Source of the DNA: an uncultured Marinococcus sp.
GTDB lineage: Bacteria; Bacillota; Bacilli; Bacillales; Marinococcaceae
Reading direction: 5' to 3'
NCBI RefSeq assembly: GCF_947493875.1
Contig: NZ_CANLSU010000003.1
Coordinates: 310,001-374,000, forward strand
DNA length: 64,000 nt
Both the position numbers and the translations under genes were made by a program. This document shows, piece after piece, positions 53,323-60,798 of the stretch. The notes under the pieces are model-generated. The model made no database searches. It had not been told where the DNA came from and saw nothing but the letters and a program-made list of their open reading frames with translations. Position 1 is the first letter of the stretch, and each line of letters opens with the position of its first letter.

Positions 53323-54285
53323 ATGAAACGACAAGAAGCATTCGAGCATCAAGGCCGCCCCGTGGTTGTCGATTACGGCAGATCCGGGGCCTATTACGGT
53401 ATTTTAGAGCAGACATCCGCCGCCCCCCGGAAAATTTGGGAAGGGCGTGTCCGGATTCAACAGGCCCACCGCCTTCCGGACGTGGAAAGAAAAGAAGCGG
53501 TGTATGAATTTAACCTCGAAACCATTACTGTCCCGGGAACAAAAATCTCCGCTGCTGACGACCGTTCCCCTGTTTCCTACGAGCATTCCGTCGTGCAGCT
53601 GCTTGAAAAAGAGATCTCTTCCCCACTCGTCTCCTACAGCGATAAAAAAGAATGGAGGCACCTGCTGCATTCTCTTTCCGCTACTTTTACACCGGAACCA
53701 AAAGAGCCTCAGGAAGAGTCGTATATTTATTATGAAATTCACCGCTCGCGGGGAAACGTATTCCTCCGGGAGGCGCCGGATGGCCAGGCCCTTGACATTG
53801 AAGACTGCCCGTTTGAACTCGAAATTTCCCCGGCCGGTCTTCCCTGGCGCCGCGCGGTCCATTACTACGATATGTATTTCCGAAACGATCACGGCCAGAT
53901 ATTTGAGTTGCAGGAGCATGATCATGTCCGTATTCACAGTGATCAATTCCGGCCATTCGCTATCTTTTTAAATGAACTCGAAGATCCTTCCCGCTACAGC
54001 CTGGTTAAAAATATTCATTCCAACGGATTCAGTAAAGACGATCTGGTTGAATGCCATAACCATTTGCTGTACCAATTGATGCAGGAGCCTGAAGAAACTT
54101 CTTTTACCGGAGTGAATTTTCTCTACTTCCGAAAACAGCAGTCTGTACTCATCGTGCAGCACCATTATGAACGGGCCCTGCACGCAGACGATGAGGACTA
54201 TGTGTTTGACCGTTTTGAAATTACGACCGATAAGGGCGTCCGCAACCTGTTTATCTATACAAACTCGTTTGCCCGTGGGAAGTAA
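53323..54285 (+). CDS. Uncharacterised protein, 320 aa, in the telA operon
   Basis: Not recognised with certainty. The N-terminus (GRPVVVDYGRSGAYYGILEQ, IWEGRVRIQ) reads like an SH3-like beta-barrel. The central and C-terminal parts are mixed alpha/beta with many aromatic and acidic residues (YYEIHRSRGNVFLREAP, SYIYYEIHRS). There is no signal peptide or transmembrane segment. GCGAGG lies just upstream of the ATG. It is the last gene of the telA-headed operon, 16 bp before a strong bidirectional terminator. Confidence 0.75.
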   Translation: MKRQEAFEHQGRPVVVDYGRSGAYYGILEQTSAAPRKIWEGRVRIQQAHRLPDVERKEAVYEFNLETITVPGTKISAADDRSPVSYEHSVVQLLEKEISSPLVSYSDKKEWRHLLHSLSATFTPEPKEPQEESYIYYEIHRSRGNVFLREAPDGQALDIEDCPFELEISPAGLPWRRAVHYYDMYFRNDHGQIFELQEHDHVRIHSDQFRPFAIFLNELEDPSRYSLVKNIHSNGFSKDDLVECHNHLLYQLMQEPEETSFTGVNFLYFRKQQSVLIVQHHYERALHADDEDYVFDRFEITTDKGVRNLFIYTNSFARGK

Positions 54286-54300
54286 TTCCCCACTATGCAA

Positions 54301-54334
54301 AAAAGGCTTTTGAACCGGAGTTCAAAAGCCTTTT
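54301..54334. terminator. Bidirectional terminator
   Basis: Perfect 15-bp stem (AAAAGGCTTTTGAAC and its complement) with a 4-nt loop and flanking A/T runs. It ends both the telA operon and the converging ydbT-type gene, whose stop codon region lies within the stem. Confidence 0.93.
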
Positions 54335-55800
54335 TTTTGTGTTCTCGCAGCACGATCCCAGGTTTTCTGATACCAGGAAAAATAAACTGCTTCATCCTTT
54401 TCATCCACATCCCGTAAATAAACCGTCCGCCCGGTAACACTGCTGATAACCGAAGCCGAGACCGTATACAGTCTGCGTCTCCGCTGGAAAAAGGACTGGG
54501 TGTTTTCCAAATATTGAATACGTCGTTTAGGCACAAAATTATAAATGGCACTCCAGGCTCTTTGCCGGATAATCAGCTGCTTTTCGTCCACTTTCATGCC
54601 GGAGCCTTTATAGCATATCCAGCCCCACCAGGTGAAAAACAGCGGCACCACTGCGGCTGCCCATCCGTAAGGCACCCAGATCACCGTCGGAATAAATACC
54701 AGCCACCAAAAAACTGAAGCCCGGAACATATATCTTCTTGCCGCGCGTTTTGGCAGTTTGTTCACCTTTTCCGGAATCAATGCCGTGTCGTCAATCTGCT
54801 CCATAAAGGTATGTAGCTGCTTCTGGTGAATCAGCGGCAGCAGCATTATCGAATTCTGGCCCCGTTCAGTACTCCCGCCGGCACTGTCTATATAAACCGC
54901 CCACATACCGAGCGCCTGTCTGGCTGGATTACTGATAAAACGAATACACGTTATCCGGTGCATTTGAAGCGTAATCTGCTTTCGTTCGAGGAGCCCCCAA
55001 TTAATTTCAAGATCATTCCCGGTACGGTTCACTTCGAAATTTCCGTGCTGCACGAGCGTCCATGCCGACGAAACAAGCCAGCTTAGCAGCGCTGTCACTA
55101 ACAGTCCCCCGATAATAAACCAGTAGCTGAGCTCGATTAAAATGCCAATTGACTGCTCGACCCACGCATCGGGAAGAAGATTTCCCACCTGGGAATACAG
55201 GCCTGCAAGCGCCGCAAAAATAATACCCGCCCGGCCGGAGGTAAGCCCGGCTGTGAAAATGGTACTCATTGGCACTTTCCAGGAAAACGATGGTTCTGAA
55301 GGCTCCGCAGATATGCCGTCCCCGGAAAAATCTTCCGTTGCTTCAGCAGCAGGAGATTTTTGAATCAGAGCCGCCTGAATAATATCCGCCTCTTCCCGGC
55401 GGATCGCCTGAATCGAAGCCTCCGCTTCTGCTCCTCCGCCTGCTGTTTCAATATTAAGACGAACAAGACCGAACATCCGCTGAATGATACCGGCAGTGAT
55501 ATCTACCGATTGAACGCGCTGACTGCGGAGAAATCGTTCTTTTTTCACAAAAATGCCGTAATGGATTTGAAGCTCCTTCTCGATCAGACGGTAACGAAAA
55601 AAGATCCATTTCATGATGCTGCTCATGATGATAAACAGCACTAAAAGCAAAAAGATCCAGTTGACTGGAAGCGGCCCGGAAGCGTTACCGCCAGCAAAGA
55701 AAGTAATAATCAGCGGAAAAAGAAAATCCTTCAGCTGCCGGAAAAATACGGTGACAATGGCTGCCGGATGCATTCGTCTCCATTCATTCATCGTCATCAT
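54322..55800 (-). CDS. ydbT: bPH2-domain membrane protein YdbT
   Basis: A 492-aa membrane protein with repeated bacterial PH (bPH2/DUF304) domains separated by pairs of transmembrane helices. Each repeat shows the YRLIEKELQIHYGIFVKKER-type strand and an arginine-rich QSVDI/RIQYLENTQSF turn. Length and partner match B. subtilis YdbT (493 aa), which with YdbS contributes to resistance to some antimicrobial compounds. The start at 55800 is chosen because GGCGGGG precedes it. It overlaps the 3' end of ydbS by 17 bp in another frame, so the two are coupled. The frame extends to 55872 without a ribosome-binding site. Confidence 0.9.
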   Translation of the reverse strand: MMTMNEWRRMHPAAIVTVFFRQLKDFLFPLIITFFAGGNASGPLPVNWIFLLLVLFIIMSSIMKWIFFRYRLIEKELQIHYGIFVKKERFLRSQRVQSVDITAGIIQRMFGLVRLNIETAGGGAEAEASIQAIRREEADIIQAALIQKSPAAEATEDFSGDGISAEPSEPSFSWKVPMSTIFTAGLTSGRAGIIFAALAGLYSQVGNLLPDAWVEQSIGILIELSYWFIIGGLLVTALLSWLVSSAWTLVQHGNFEVNRTGNDLEINWGLLERKQITLQMHRITCIRFISNPARQALGMWAVYIDSAGGSTERGQNSIMLLPLIHQKQLHTFMEQIDDTALIPEKVNKLPKRAARRYMFRASVFWWLVFIPTVIWVPYGWAAAVVPLFFTWWGWICYKGSGMKVDEKQLIIRQRAWSAIYNFVPKRRIQYLENTQSFFQRRRRLYTVSASVISSVTGRTVYLRDVDEKDEAVYFSWYQKTWDRAARTQKKGF

Positions 55801-56305
55801 CCGTCCCCGCCAAAAAGGCGATCCGGTTGCGCAGCTCCGGCGCCGTCTCTTCTTTAAGCGCTGGAATCTCATGCATCCCGGCTGCGGTGGAAATCGTCAC
55901 AGTGGAAAGCCCATACCGCTTGTATATCGGCCCCTGGGCTGTATCCACGTGCTGGACGCGCACCATGGGAATCAATACGTGTTTAGAAATAATCACACCG
56001 TACTGAAGCTCTACCTCTGTCTCATACACCTCGTAGCGCCAGCGCTGCCATTGCCATTTTGGGAGCACCCATGCATACCAGACAGAAAAAAAAACTAAAA
56101 ATAGCAGGATCGCGCCGAGGGCCCACCGGACCCATTCGGACCATCCAAACCAGAAGGCAAGCACAAGTAAAGCAAAAGGGATGAAAGAAACAATGGCCAT
56201 TTCAATCATCCCCTTGAAACGCCAGACCGTCAGCGCATCTTCAGATATGCGCTGCGACGGTGCCGGCCTTGTTACATTTTCTTCCTCGTAGATGCCGTCA
56301 TTCAT
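55784..56305 (-). CDS. ydbS: bPH2-domain membrane protein YdbS
   Basis: A 173-aa protein with two hydrophobic helices (about residues 34-80) followed by one bPH2 domain (WRYEVYETEVELQYGVIISK, VRVQHVDTAQGPIYKRYGL, STAAGMHEIPAL). It is the short partner of YdbT, and together they probably form a membrane complex. Its ATG overlaps the stop of the 69-aa gene upstream (ATGA-type overlap), and its own 3' end overlaps ydbT. The acidic tail GTDDDDE is notable. Length in B. subtilis is about 159 aa. Confidence 0.9.
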   Translation of the reverse strand: MNDGIYEEENVTRPAPSQRISEDALTVWRFKGMIEMAIVSFIPFALLVLAFWFGWSEWVRWALGAILLFLVFFSVWYAWVLPKWQWQRWRYEVYETEVELQYGVIISKHVLIPMVRVQHVDTAQGPIYKRYGLSTVTISTAAGMHEIPALKEETAPELRNRIAFLAGTDDDDE

Positions 56306-56511
56306 TCCTCATCCTCCACGTAAATAATCGTGACTCCTTCGTCCTGCAGCACCTTCAGCACTGCATCGTTCAGTGTTTCATCACGAAGAAGACCGAGAGA
56401 AGCGGCCAACTCAAGCTCTTTTAAATCGCCATTTTCAGCGTCCTCAATCAGCTCGAGCACTTCCTCCATATTTCGTTCTTCAAGCTGCTGTCGTACTTCT
56501 GCTTTCGTCAT
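56302..56511 (-). CDS. Small acidic protein, 69 aa, upstream of ydbS
   Basis: A short acidic helical protein. Its C-terminal part (LNDAVLKVLQDEGVTIIYVE) vaguely resembles sigma-factor region 1.1, which has a helix followed by a DxGI/V strand; this is a weak pattern match only. It lies 24 bp after the HEAT-repeat gene and overlaps ydbS by four bases, so it is part of the same operon. No ribosome-binding site stronger than a GGGAAGGAG-like stretch is seen. No function can be assigned. Confidence 0.7.
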   Translation of the reverse strand: MTKAEVRQQLEERNMEEVLELIEDAENGDLKELELAASLGLLRDETLNDAVLKVLQDEGVTIIYVEDEE

Positions 56512-56535
56512 CGTTCAGGCTCCTTCCCTTCTCGT

Positions 56536-57675
56536 TTACGACCTGGGCTTTCGCTCCTGCTCCATTTTCTCACTCATCTGCTTCCAGATGGACCCTTTTG
56601 CTTCTTTCCCGCCTTCAATTCGTTTCAGTGCGAGCTTAATCTGCAGATCCACTTCAAACTCCGGATCTCCGTCGGCTTCCTTTAACGCCTCCACGGCCGA
56701 AGTGTCACCTACTTCATATAAAAACATTGCCGCACGCCAGCGCACCAGCTTGTTTTTGTCCTTCAGTGCTTCGATCATGTCCGGGATCCCCGCAGGATCC
56801 CCCAAATCAGAATACGTGTCTGCTGCTGTTCTTCGCACCGTGACCGATGGGTCCTGCATCGCTTTTTGAAGGTCCGGCAGCACCTGAGGATCTTCAAGCA
56901 TCCCTAAATACACGACCGCCAGCCGGCGGATGGCCGGTTTTTCATCTGCAAGCCCTTTTTGTATAACCGGGAGGTCTTCCATGGAAGGATCCATCTGATC
57001 AAAGGCTGCATAGCGCTGTTTCCAGTCCGGCTCCTCCATCATATCCATTGTGACTTTTTTAAATTTCGGCTCTGTGTTTTCTGCTTCCGGAGTATTTGCG
57101 ATCCGTACCAGGCGTTTCAGCCGCTCTTCCGGATAGGCAGCAGCAATTTCCTCTGCCATCTCACTGCCGATCTGTTCGAGATCCTGACCGTAACGAACCC
57201 CGTAATCCTCCCATTTGCGCTGCATCACGATGTTATCGTCTTCAAGCTGGGCTTCAAACGCTGCGGTCTGAAAACGTTCCGGCAGACCCTGACGTTTTTC
57301 TTCCTCACCGGACAATAGCTTTATCTGCATCGGTATGTTTTTAAAAATCTGTACCTGTGCCTGTACCTCCCCAAAAGCCTCCTGTGGCTCCTCCGGCTCT
57401 TCGGCCGGCTGCTCCACCTCTTCGCCGAACGCCTGGCGCACCTGGGGCAGCAGCTGCTCCCAGTCGGCTTTTGGATGACGCTCGAGGGCCATGAAGTCAG
57501 CGACGTGATAGACACCTTTAATGCCTTCGATCTCCAGCAGCTGCTGGATTGGCGCCGGTGCTTCTTCTTTATTTTCCGGTTTATAATTGCTGCTCGTTCC
57601 GGCGGGCAGCGATTCGTTAACATTCAGCTTCATCGTATGAGGACTCGGTGTTGGCTCAATGGATGTAATATGCAT
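56536..57675 (-). CDS. ypgR: Nfu-N plus HEAT-repeat protein (YpgR/CvfC-like)
   Basis: A 379-aa protein. The N-terminal domain (about 1-90: ITSIEPTPSPHTMKLNVN, then GVYHVADFMALERHP) is the NifU/Nfu N-terminal fold. It is followed by an acidic linker, then HEAT-like repeats from about residue 240 (DEKPAIRRLAVVYLGMLEDP, DPSVTVRRTAADTYSDLGDP, NKLVRWRAAMFLYEVGDTS). Same architecture as B. subtilis YpgR and staphylococcal CvfC, a virulence-associated protein of unresolved biochemistry. The start at 57675 has AAAGGAGAG 9-10 nt upstream; the frame extends to 57798 without family support. It heads an operon with the 69-aa gene and ydbST. Confidence 0.85.
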   Translation of the reverse strand: MHITSIEPTPSPHTMKLNVNESLPAGTSSNYKPENKEEAPAPIQQLLEIEGIKGVYHVADFMALERHPKADWEQLLPQVRQAFGEEVEQPAEEPEEPQEAFGEVQAQVQIFKNIPMQIKLLSGEEEKRQGLPERFQTAAFEAQLEDDNIVMQRKWEDYGVRYGQDLEQIGSEMAEEIAAAYPEERLKRLVRIANTPEAENTEPKFKKVTMDMMEEPDWKQRYAAFDQMDPSMEDLPVIQKGLADEKPAIRRLAVVYLGMLEDPQVLPDLQKAMQDPSVTVRRTAADTYSDLGDPAGIPDMIEALKDKNKLVRWRAAMFLYEVGDTSAVEALKEADGDPEFEVDLQIKLALKRIEGGKEAKGSIWKQMSEKMEQERKPRS

Positions 57676-57720
57676 GATCAATCTCTCTCCTTTAAAATAA
57701 CGTCCCAATTTGCACGTCTG

Positions 57721-57751
57721 ATTATAGCACAGGAGAAGCCTCTCCTGCCAA
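57721..57751 (-). promoter_or_regulatory. Promoter of the ypgR operon with a dyad in a 19-bp spacer
   Basis: On the minus strand: TTGGCA (57746-57751), a 19-bp spacer and TATAAT (57721-57726). A perfect dyad AGGAGAGGCTTCTCCT (57731-57746) fills the spacer. This over-long spacer with internal dyad is the layout of MerR-family-controlled promoters. Confidence 0.5.
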
Positions 57752-57840
57752 CCGGCTTGTGCATTTGCATTCCAAACCAGCCCGCTGTTCTGATACACTG
57801 TAATAAGATTGTTTCAAAAGCTCATGAGGAGGTTATTACG

Positions 57841-58566
57841 TTGCAAATTGCACTTCTTTCAGACGTACACGGTAATGCCCGTGCATTAAAAGCTGTTTTA
57901 AACGACCTGCACGCTTTATCGGTAGACCATATGTATATGCTCGGGGACCTTGCTTTCCGCGGTCCGGAACCAAAAAATTCGATTGAAACCGTTCAATCCC
58001 TGCCTGCAAAAGTATTGAAGGGCAACGCAGACGAATGGATTGTCCGCGGTGTCCGGGAAGGAGAAGTCCCCGAGAGCAAACGCTCGATCATGAATCAGGA
58101 GAGGGAGTGGGCCCTCGAACGGCTCTCCACAAATGATGTTAAATACTTAGAAGAGCTTCCCGAATCATTTCTCGATGAGTATGAAGGCTTTCGTTTGTTC
58201 GCCTTCCACGCAGTGCCAGGCAGCCTGTTTCCACCGGTTCCGGTCGACAGTGAGGCTTCCGTCTTTGAAGAATCGTTTTTTCAGAAGCAGGAAGCAGACA
58301 TTTATGTGTATGGACATGTGCACACCCCCTCCATCCGAAAAATTGGGGATAAATGGGTAATCAACACGGGCAGTATCGGCCTTCCGTTTGATGGGGACCC
58401 GACACCATCGTACGTCCTTCTGACCATTGAAGATGGGGAGGTCATTCCGGAAATTCGCCGGGTGCCCTACGATACGGATGAAGTTTTAGCCCAGTTTGAC
58501 GCCAATGATTATCCGAACAGCGACCAGGTAAAGCGTATTATTTCTTCTGGCCGTCCGCCAAAATAA
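57841..58566 (+). CDS. Calcineurin-like metallophosphoesterase (YfcE-like)
   Basis: A 241-aa phosphoesterase with all metal motifs of the family: LLSDVHGNARAL at the N-terminus, MLGDLAFRGPEP, LKGNADEWIV, FAFHAVPG, and VYGHVHTPSIRKIG followed by INTGSIGLP. It probably hydrolyses phosphodiesters or phosphomonoesters in the cytoplasm; the substrate is unknown. The start is the TTG at 57841 because GAGGAGG lies 8 nt upstream. An in-frame opening to 57475 overlaps the divergent gene and has no family similarity. It is monocistronic, followed by a terminator at 58591. Confidence 0.9.
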   Translation: MQIALLSDVHGNARALKAVLNDLHALSVDHMYMLGDLAFRGPEPKNSIETVQSLPAKVLKGNADEWIVRGVREGEVPESKRSIMNQEREWALERLSTNDVKYLEELPESFLDEYEGFRLFAFHAVPGSLFPPVPVDSEASVFEESFFQKQEADIYVYGHVHTPSIRKIGDKWVINTGSIGLPFDGDPTPSYVLLTIEDGEVIPEIRRVPYDTDEVLAQFDANDYPNSDQVKRIISSGRPPK

Positions 58567-58590
58567 CGTTTATTCAATATATACAAAAAA

Positions 58591-58608
58591 CCCGCCGTTC
58601 GCGGCGGG
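58591..58608. terminator. Bidirectional terminator
   Basis: CCCGCCG-TTCG-CGGCGGG stem with a stable tetraloop, flanked by an A-run and a T-run. It is shared by the phosphoesterase gene and the converging TlpA-like gene. Confidence 0.92.
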
Positions 58609-58613
58609 CCTTT

Positions 58614-59039
58614 TTATATGCTGTTCACCTTTTGCAGGCTTTGCATAATATCAATAAACGATGCTTTATCTCCGTACTGCGCCACAATCTCACCATGCTC
58701 ATCAATAATAAACGTACTCGGCACGCCTTCACATTTATAGCGTCTGTACGTATCCACACCTTCGTCCTGAAGCACTGGAAAACGATAATTGTTGTTTTCC
58801 ACGTACGTTTTAGGATCTTCTTCCCGCCGTTCGCGGCCGGTCACATTAATCGTCACAAACTGCAGCGGGCTGTCTTCATTCATTTGTTCATAAAACCGGT
58901 TCTTCTGCACCAGATCTGCAGAAGAGTCCGGACACCAGGATGCCCAGAACGTTAACAGCACTGGTTTTCCTTTCAGCTGCTCCAGCGACCATTCATCGCC
59001 GCTGGACATTTCTTTGAGTTGAAACTGAGGGGCCTGCAT
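58614..59039 (-). CDS. TlpA/ResA-like thioredoxin-fold protein with CPDS site
   Basis: A 141-aa thioredoxin-fold protein of the AhpC/TSA-TlpA type. It shows MQAPQFQLKEMSSGDEWSL, then GKPVLLTFWASWCPDSSAD with a single active-site cysteine, C36, in a CPDS motif. The resolving cysteine is replaced by Ser39, so it is not a classical disulfide oxidoreductase; it might work as a monothiol or peroxiredoxin-like enzyme. GVPSTFIID carries the cis-Pro. No signal peptide, hence cytoplasmic. AAAAGGAGG lies 6-7 nt upstream of the ATG, inside the end of the preceding thioredoxin gene (47-bp overlap). Confidence 0.85.
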   Translation of the reverse strand: MQAPQFQLKEMSSGDEWSLEQLKGKPVLLTFWASWCPDSSADLVQKNRFYEQMNEDSPLQFVTINVTGRERREEDPKTYVENNNYRFPVLQDEGVDTYRRYKCEGVPSTFIIDEHGEIVAQYGDKASFIDIMQSLQKVNSI

Positions 59040-59379
59040 AGGAATCCTCCTTTTTATCGGTTAAATCTTTTTTCAGATACGAATGCAGCTGCTCAAGTAA
59101 ATACGAGCCCGATTGCATTTTGTACAGCCGCTCTCTTTCCTCCCCGCTGTCAAATACGATTAAGCACGGCACACTCTGAATTTCGAGCTGCCGGGCCCGT
59201 ACAGGGGCAGTATTGATATCCACTTCCAGAAATGAAGCGCCGGCGTACAATTTTTCTATTGGCGCAAGCATACGTTTTGCCAGCTGGCACGTGCCGCACG
59301 TAGGGGAGGTAAACAAAACCACCTGGCGTCCGTCCCGCGCTTCTATCTGCTCAAGCTGCTTGTTTGTTATTCGTTCCAA
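58993..59379 (-). CDS. Thioredoxin-like protein with CGTC active site
   Basis: A 128-aa thioredoxin-fold protein. The redox motif is CGTC (C28, C31) in LFTSPTCGTCQLAKR, with the cis-proline in QSVPCLIVF and the usual strand LEVDINTAPV. It resembles Bacillus YtpP-type thioredoxins but has an extra Lys/Asp/Gln-rich tail of about 25 residues. The start is a TTG at 59379 preceded by GGGTG. It overlaps the next thioredoxin-fold gene by 47 bp, implying coupled translation and perhaps a functional pair. Confidence 0.83.
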   Translation of the reverse strand: MERITNKQLEQIEARDGRQVVLFTSPTCGTCQLAKRMLAPIEKLYAGASFLEVDINTAPVRARQLEIQSVPCLIVFDSGEERERLYKMQSGSYLLEQLHSYLKKDLTDKKEDSYAGPSVSTQRNVQRR

Positions 59380-59402
59380 TCTGTTTCACCCGCTTTATAT
59401 CC

Positions 59403-59451
59403 AAGACCAAAACGACCGCATTTTTAAGATACAGCCGGCCGTTTCGGTCTT
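59403..59451. other. Imperfect long hairpin between two redox genes
   Basis: AAGACCAAAACGACC pairs imperfectly (two wobbles) with GGCCGTTTCGGTCTT across about 19 nt. A TTTTCTTTTT run follows on the plus strand, but on the minus strand, where the genes lie, the U-tract is absent. Confidence 0.4.
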
Positions 59452-59457
59452 TTCTTT

Positions 59458-59985
59458 TTACTGACTGCGAAAAGCTTCGACAAGCGCCTGGTTGTACGCT
59501 GGAATATCCGGTGGACGCTGGCTTGACACGATATGGCCGTCTACGACGACCGGATCGTCCGACCAAATAGCCCCGGCGTTGGTCATATCATCCTTAATAC
59601 CGGGAGTACTTGTGACGTGCACACCCTGCAGAATGCCTGCGGAGGAAAGCACCCATCCGGCATGGCAGATTTCACCGATGATTTTTTTATGCTCATCCAT
59701 ATGCCGGACGATGGCGAGCACTTCGCTGTAGCGGCGGAGTTTGTCCGGTGCCCATCCTCCAGGCACCAGCACCCCGTCATAGTCTGCCGGATTCACCTCG
59801 GCAAGTGCTGCCTCTGACACTGCCGGCACCCCGTGTTTTCCTGTATATGATTTGCCGTTTTCTTTACCGGTAAGCAGTACTTCAGCACCTTCTTCGCGCA
59901 GGCGCATGACCGGCACCCACAGCTCTAAATCTTCAAAATCATCTTCGACAAATGCAATAATTCTTTTTCCCTGCAGTGTCATCAT
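59458..59985 (-). CDS. DJ-1/PfpI-family protein
   Basis: A 175-aa protein with the PfpI/YhbO fold: IIAFVEDDFEDLELWVPVMR, VLVPGGWAPDKLRRY and the nucleophile elbow GEICHAGWVLSSAGIL with Cys107-His108. Members act as glyoxalase III/protein or DNA deglycases or as proteases, and several Bacillus ones belong to the general stress regulon. GGAGG lies just upstream of two consecutive ATGs; either could be used. It sits before the thioredoxin pair on the same strand, consistent with an oxidative or carbonyl-stress theme, though a gap of about 80 bp with a hairpin separates them. Confidence 0.92.
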   Translation of the reverse strand: MMTLQGKRIIAFVEDDFEDLELWVPVMRLREEGAEVLLTGKENGKSYTGKHGVPAVSEAALAEVNPADYDGVLVPGGWAPDKLRRYSEVLAIVRHMDEHKKIIGEICHAGWVLSSAGILQGVHVTSTPGIKDDMTNAGAIWSDDPVVVDGHIVSSQRPPDIPAYNQALVEAFRSQ

Positions 59986-60013
59986 GATTCCTCCTTTATC
60001 TTACTTTCAGCAT

Positions 60014-60760
60014 TTATTCGGCAGGCTTTAATGTGACGCGGCGGCTGTCCGGCTTCACGTTCCACAGCTCCCCGGGCGACTCAAGCGGCTCCTGTACACA
60101 GCGCCGCTTCACCTCGATGGTAAAGGACTCCGTAAACGGAAACGGCTGCAGAGCTATCGTCTCTTCGTCTTCCCAACGGGCATGGATTGTTTCATGATCA
60201 AGAGACGCGAACGTCTGGCGGAAGCCGTCCCGGAACCATGGGACCTCCTCATCCTTAGAAGCCCCCGGCGTATTCATGCATATATAAAGGGAGAGATCGT
60301 CAAAAAACTGAAGCAGATGAAAATGTTCAGCTGCCATCAGAAAATTCCAATGGTAGCCGGTAATCAGCCGCTGCTGGCGGGCGATTTCCTCCTGCATAAA
60401 TGCAATTTCCTCCGGTGCCTCGGATTCTTTGAAAAACGAGCCATAGTGGCTGCTGATCAAATACGCCTGGTACGGGTCCTCTTCTTCGAGGGCGTTAATG
60501 GTGTTGCGGTAGGCGCCGAGCTTCGGCGGGACCGGGTAATTTACAAAGGATACCGGCCAGCCGTTTTCATCAAGTACCGGCTCTTCATCAAGTGTTTTCC
60601 AGGCATCATCGTGGCGGGCCGTGGCCTGAAGCGCCGATGACCAGGACACCTGTTCTTTAAACGTCGTATGGTGCCAGTACTTCATGCACTCTCCGGAAAG
60701 AGCCGCATGCTCCTGCTGCATCATTACTTCCACCCAGCCGTTCCGGTTCTCGCTGATCAT
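60014..60760 (-). CDS. DUF3891-like protein
   Basis: A 248-aa soluble protein resembling the DUF3891 family: QQEHAALSGECMKYW near the N-terminus, then ATARHDDAWKTLDEEPVLDE and VNYP. YLISSHYGSFF and the helical LQFFDDLSLYICMN follow. Conserved His/Asp/Glu residues (ARHDD, SSHY, FFDDLS) resemble an HD-type metal site, so a hydrolase function is conceivable but unproven. It is 28 bp upstream of the DJ-1 gene on the same strand and probably cotranscribed. Confidence 0.72.
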   Translation of the reverse strand: MISENRNGWVEVMMQQEHAALSGECMKYWHHTTFKEQVSWSSALQATARHDDAWKTLDEEPVLDENGWPVSFVNYPVPPKLGAYRNTINALEEEDPYQAYLISSHYGSFFKESEAPEEIAFMQEEIARQQRLITGYHWNFLMAAEHFHLLQFFDDLSLYICMNTPGASKDEEVPWFRDGFRQTFASLDHETIHARWEDEETIALQPFPFTESFTIEVKRRCVQEPLESPGELWNVKPDSRRVTLKPAE

Positions 60761-60798
60761 TGTATCCGCTCCCTTTCTGCCCGTGTATACCGTCTTAA

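Noticed and set aside
57475-57840. N-terminal extension of the phosphoesterase frame
   Set aside because: It overlaps the divergent ypgR-like coding region, contains no family motif, and a strong GAGGAGG precedes the TTG at 57841.
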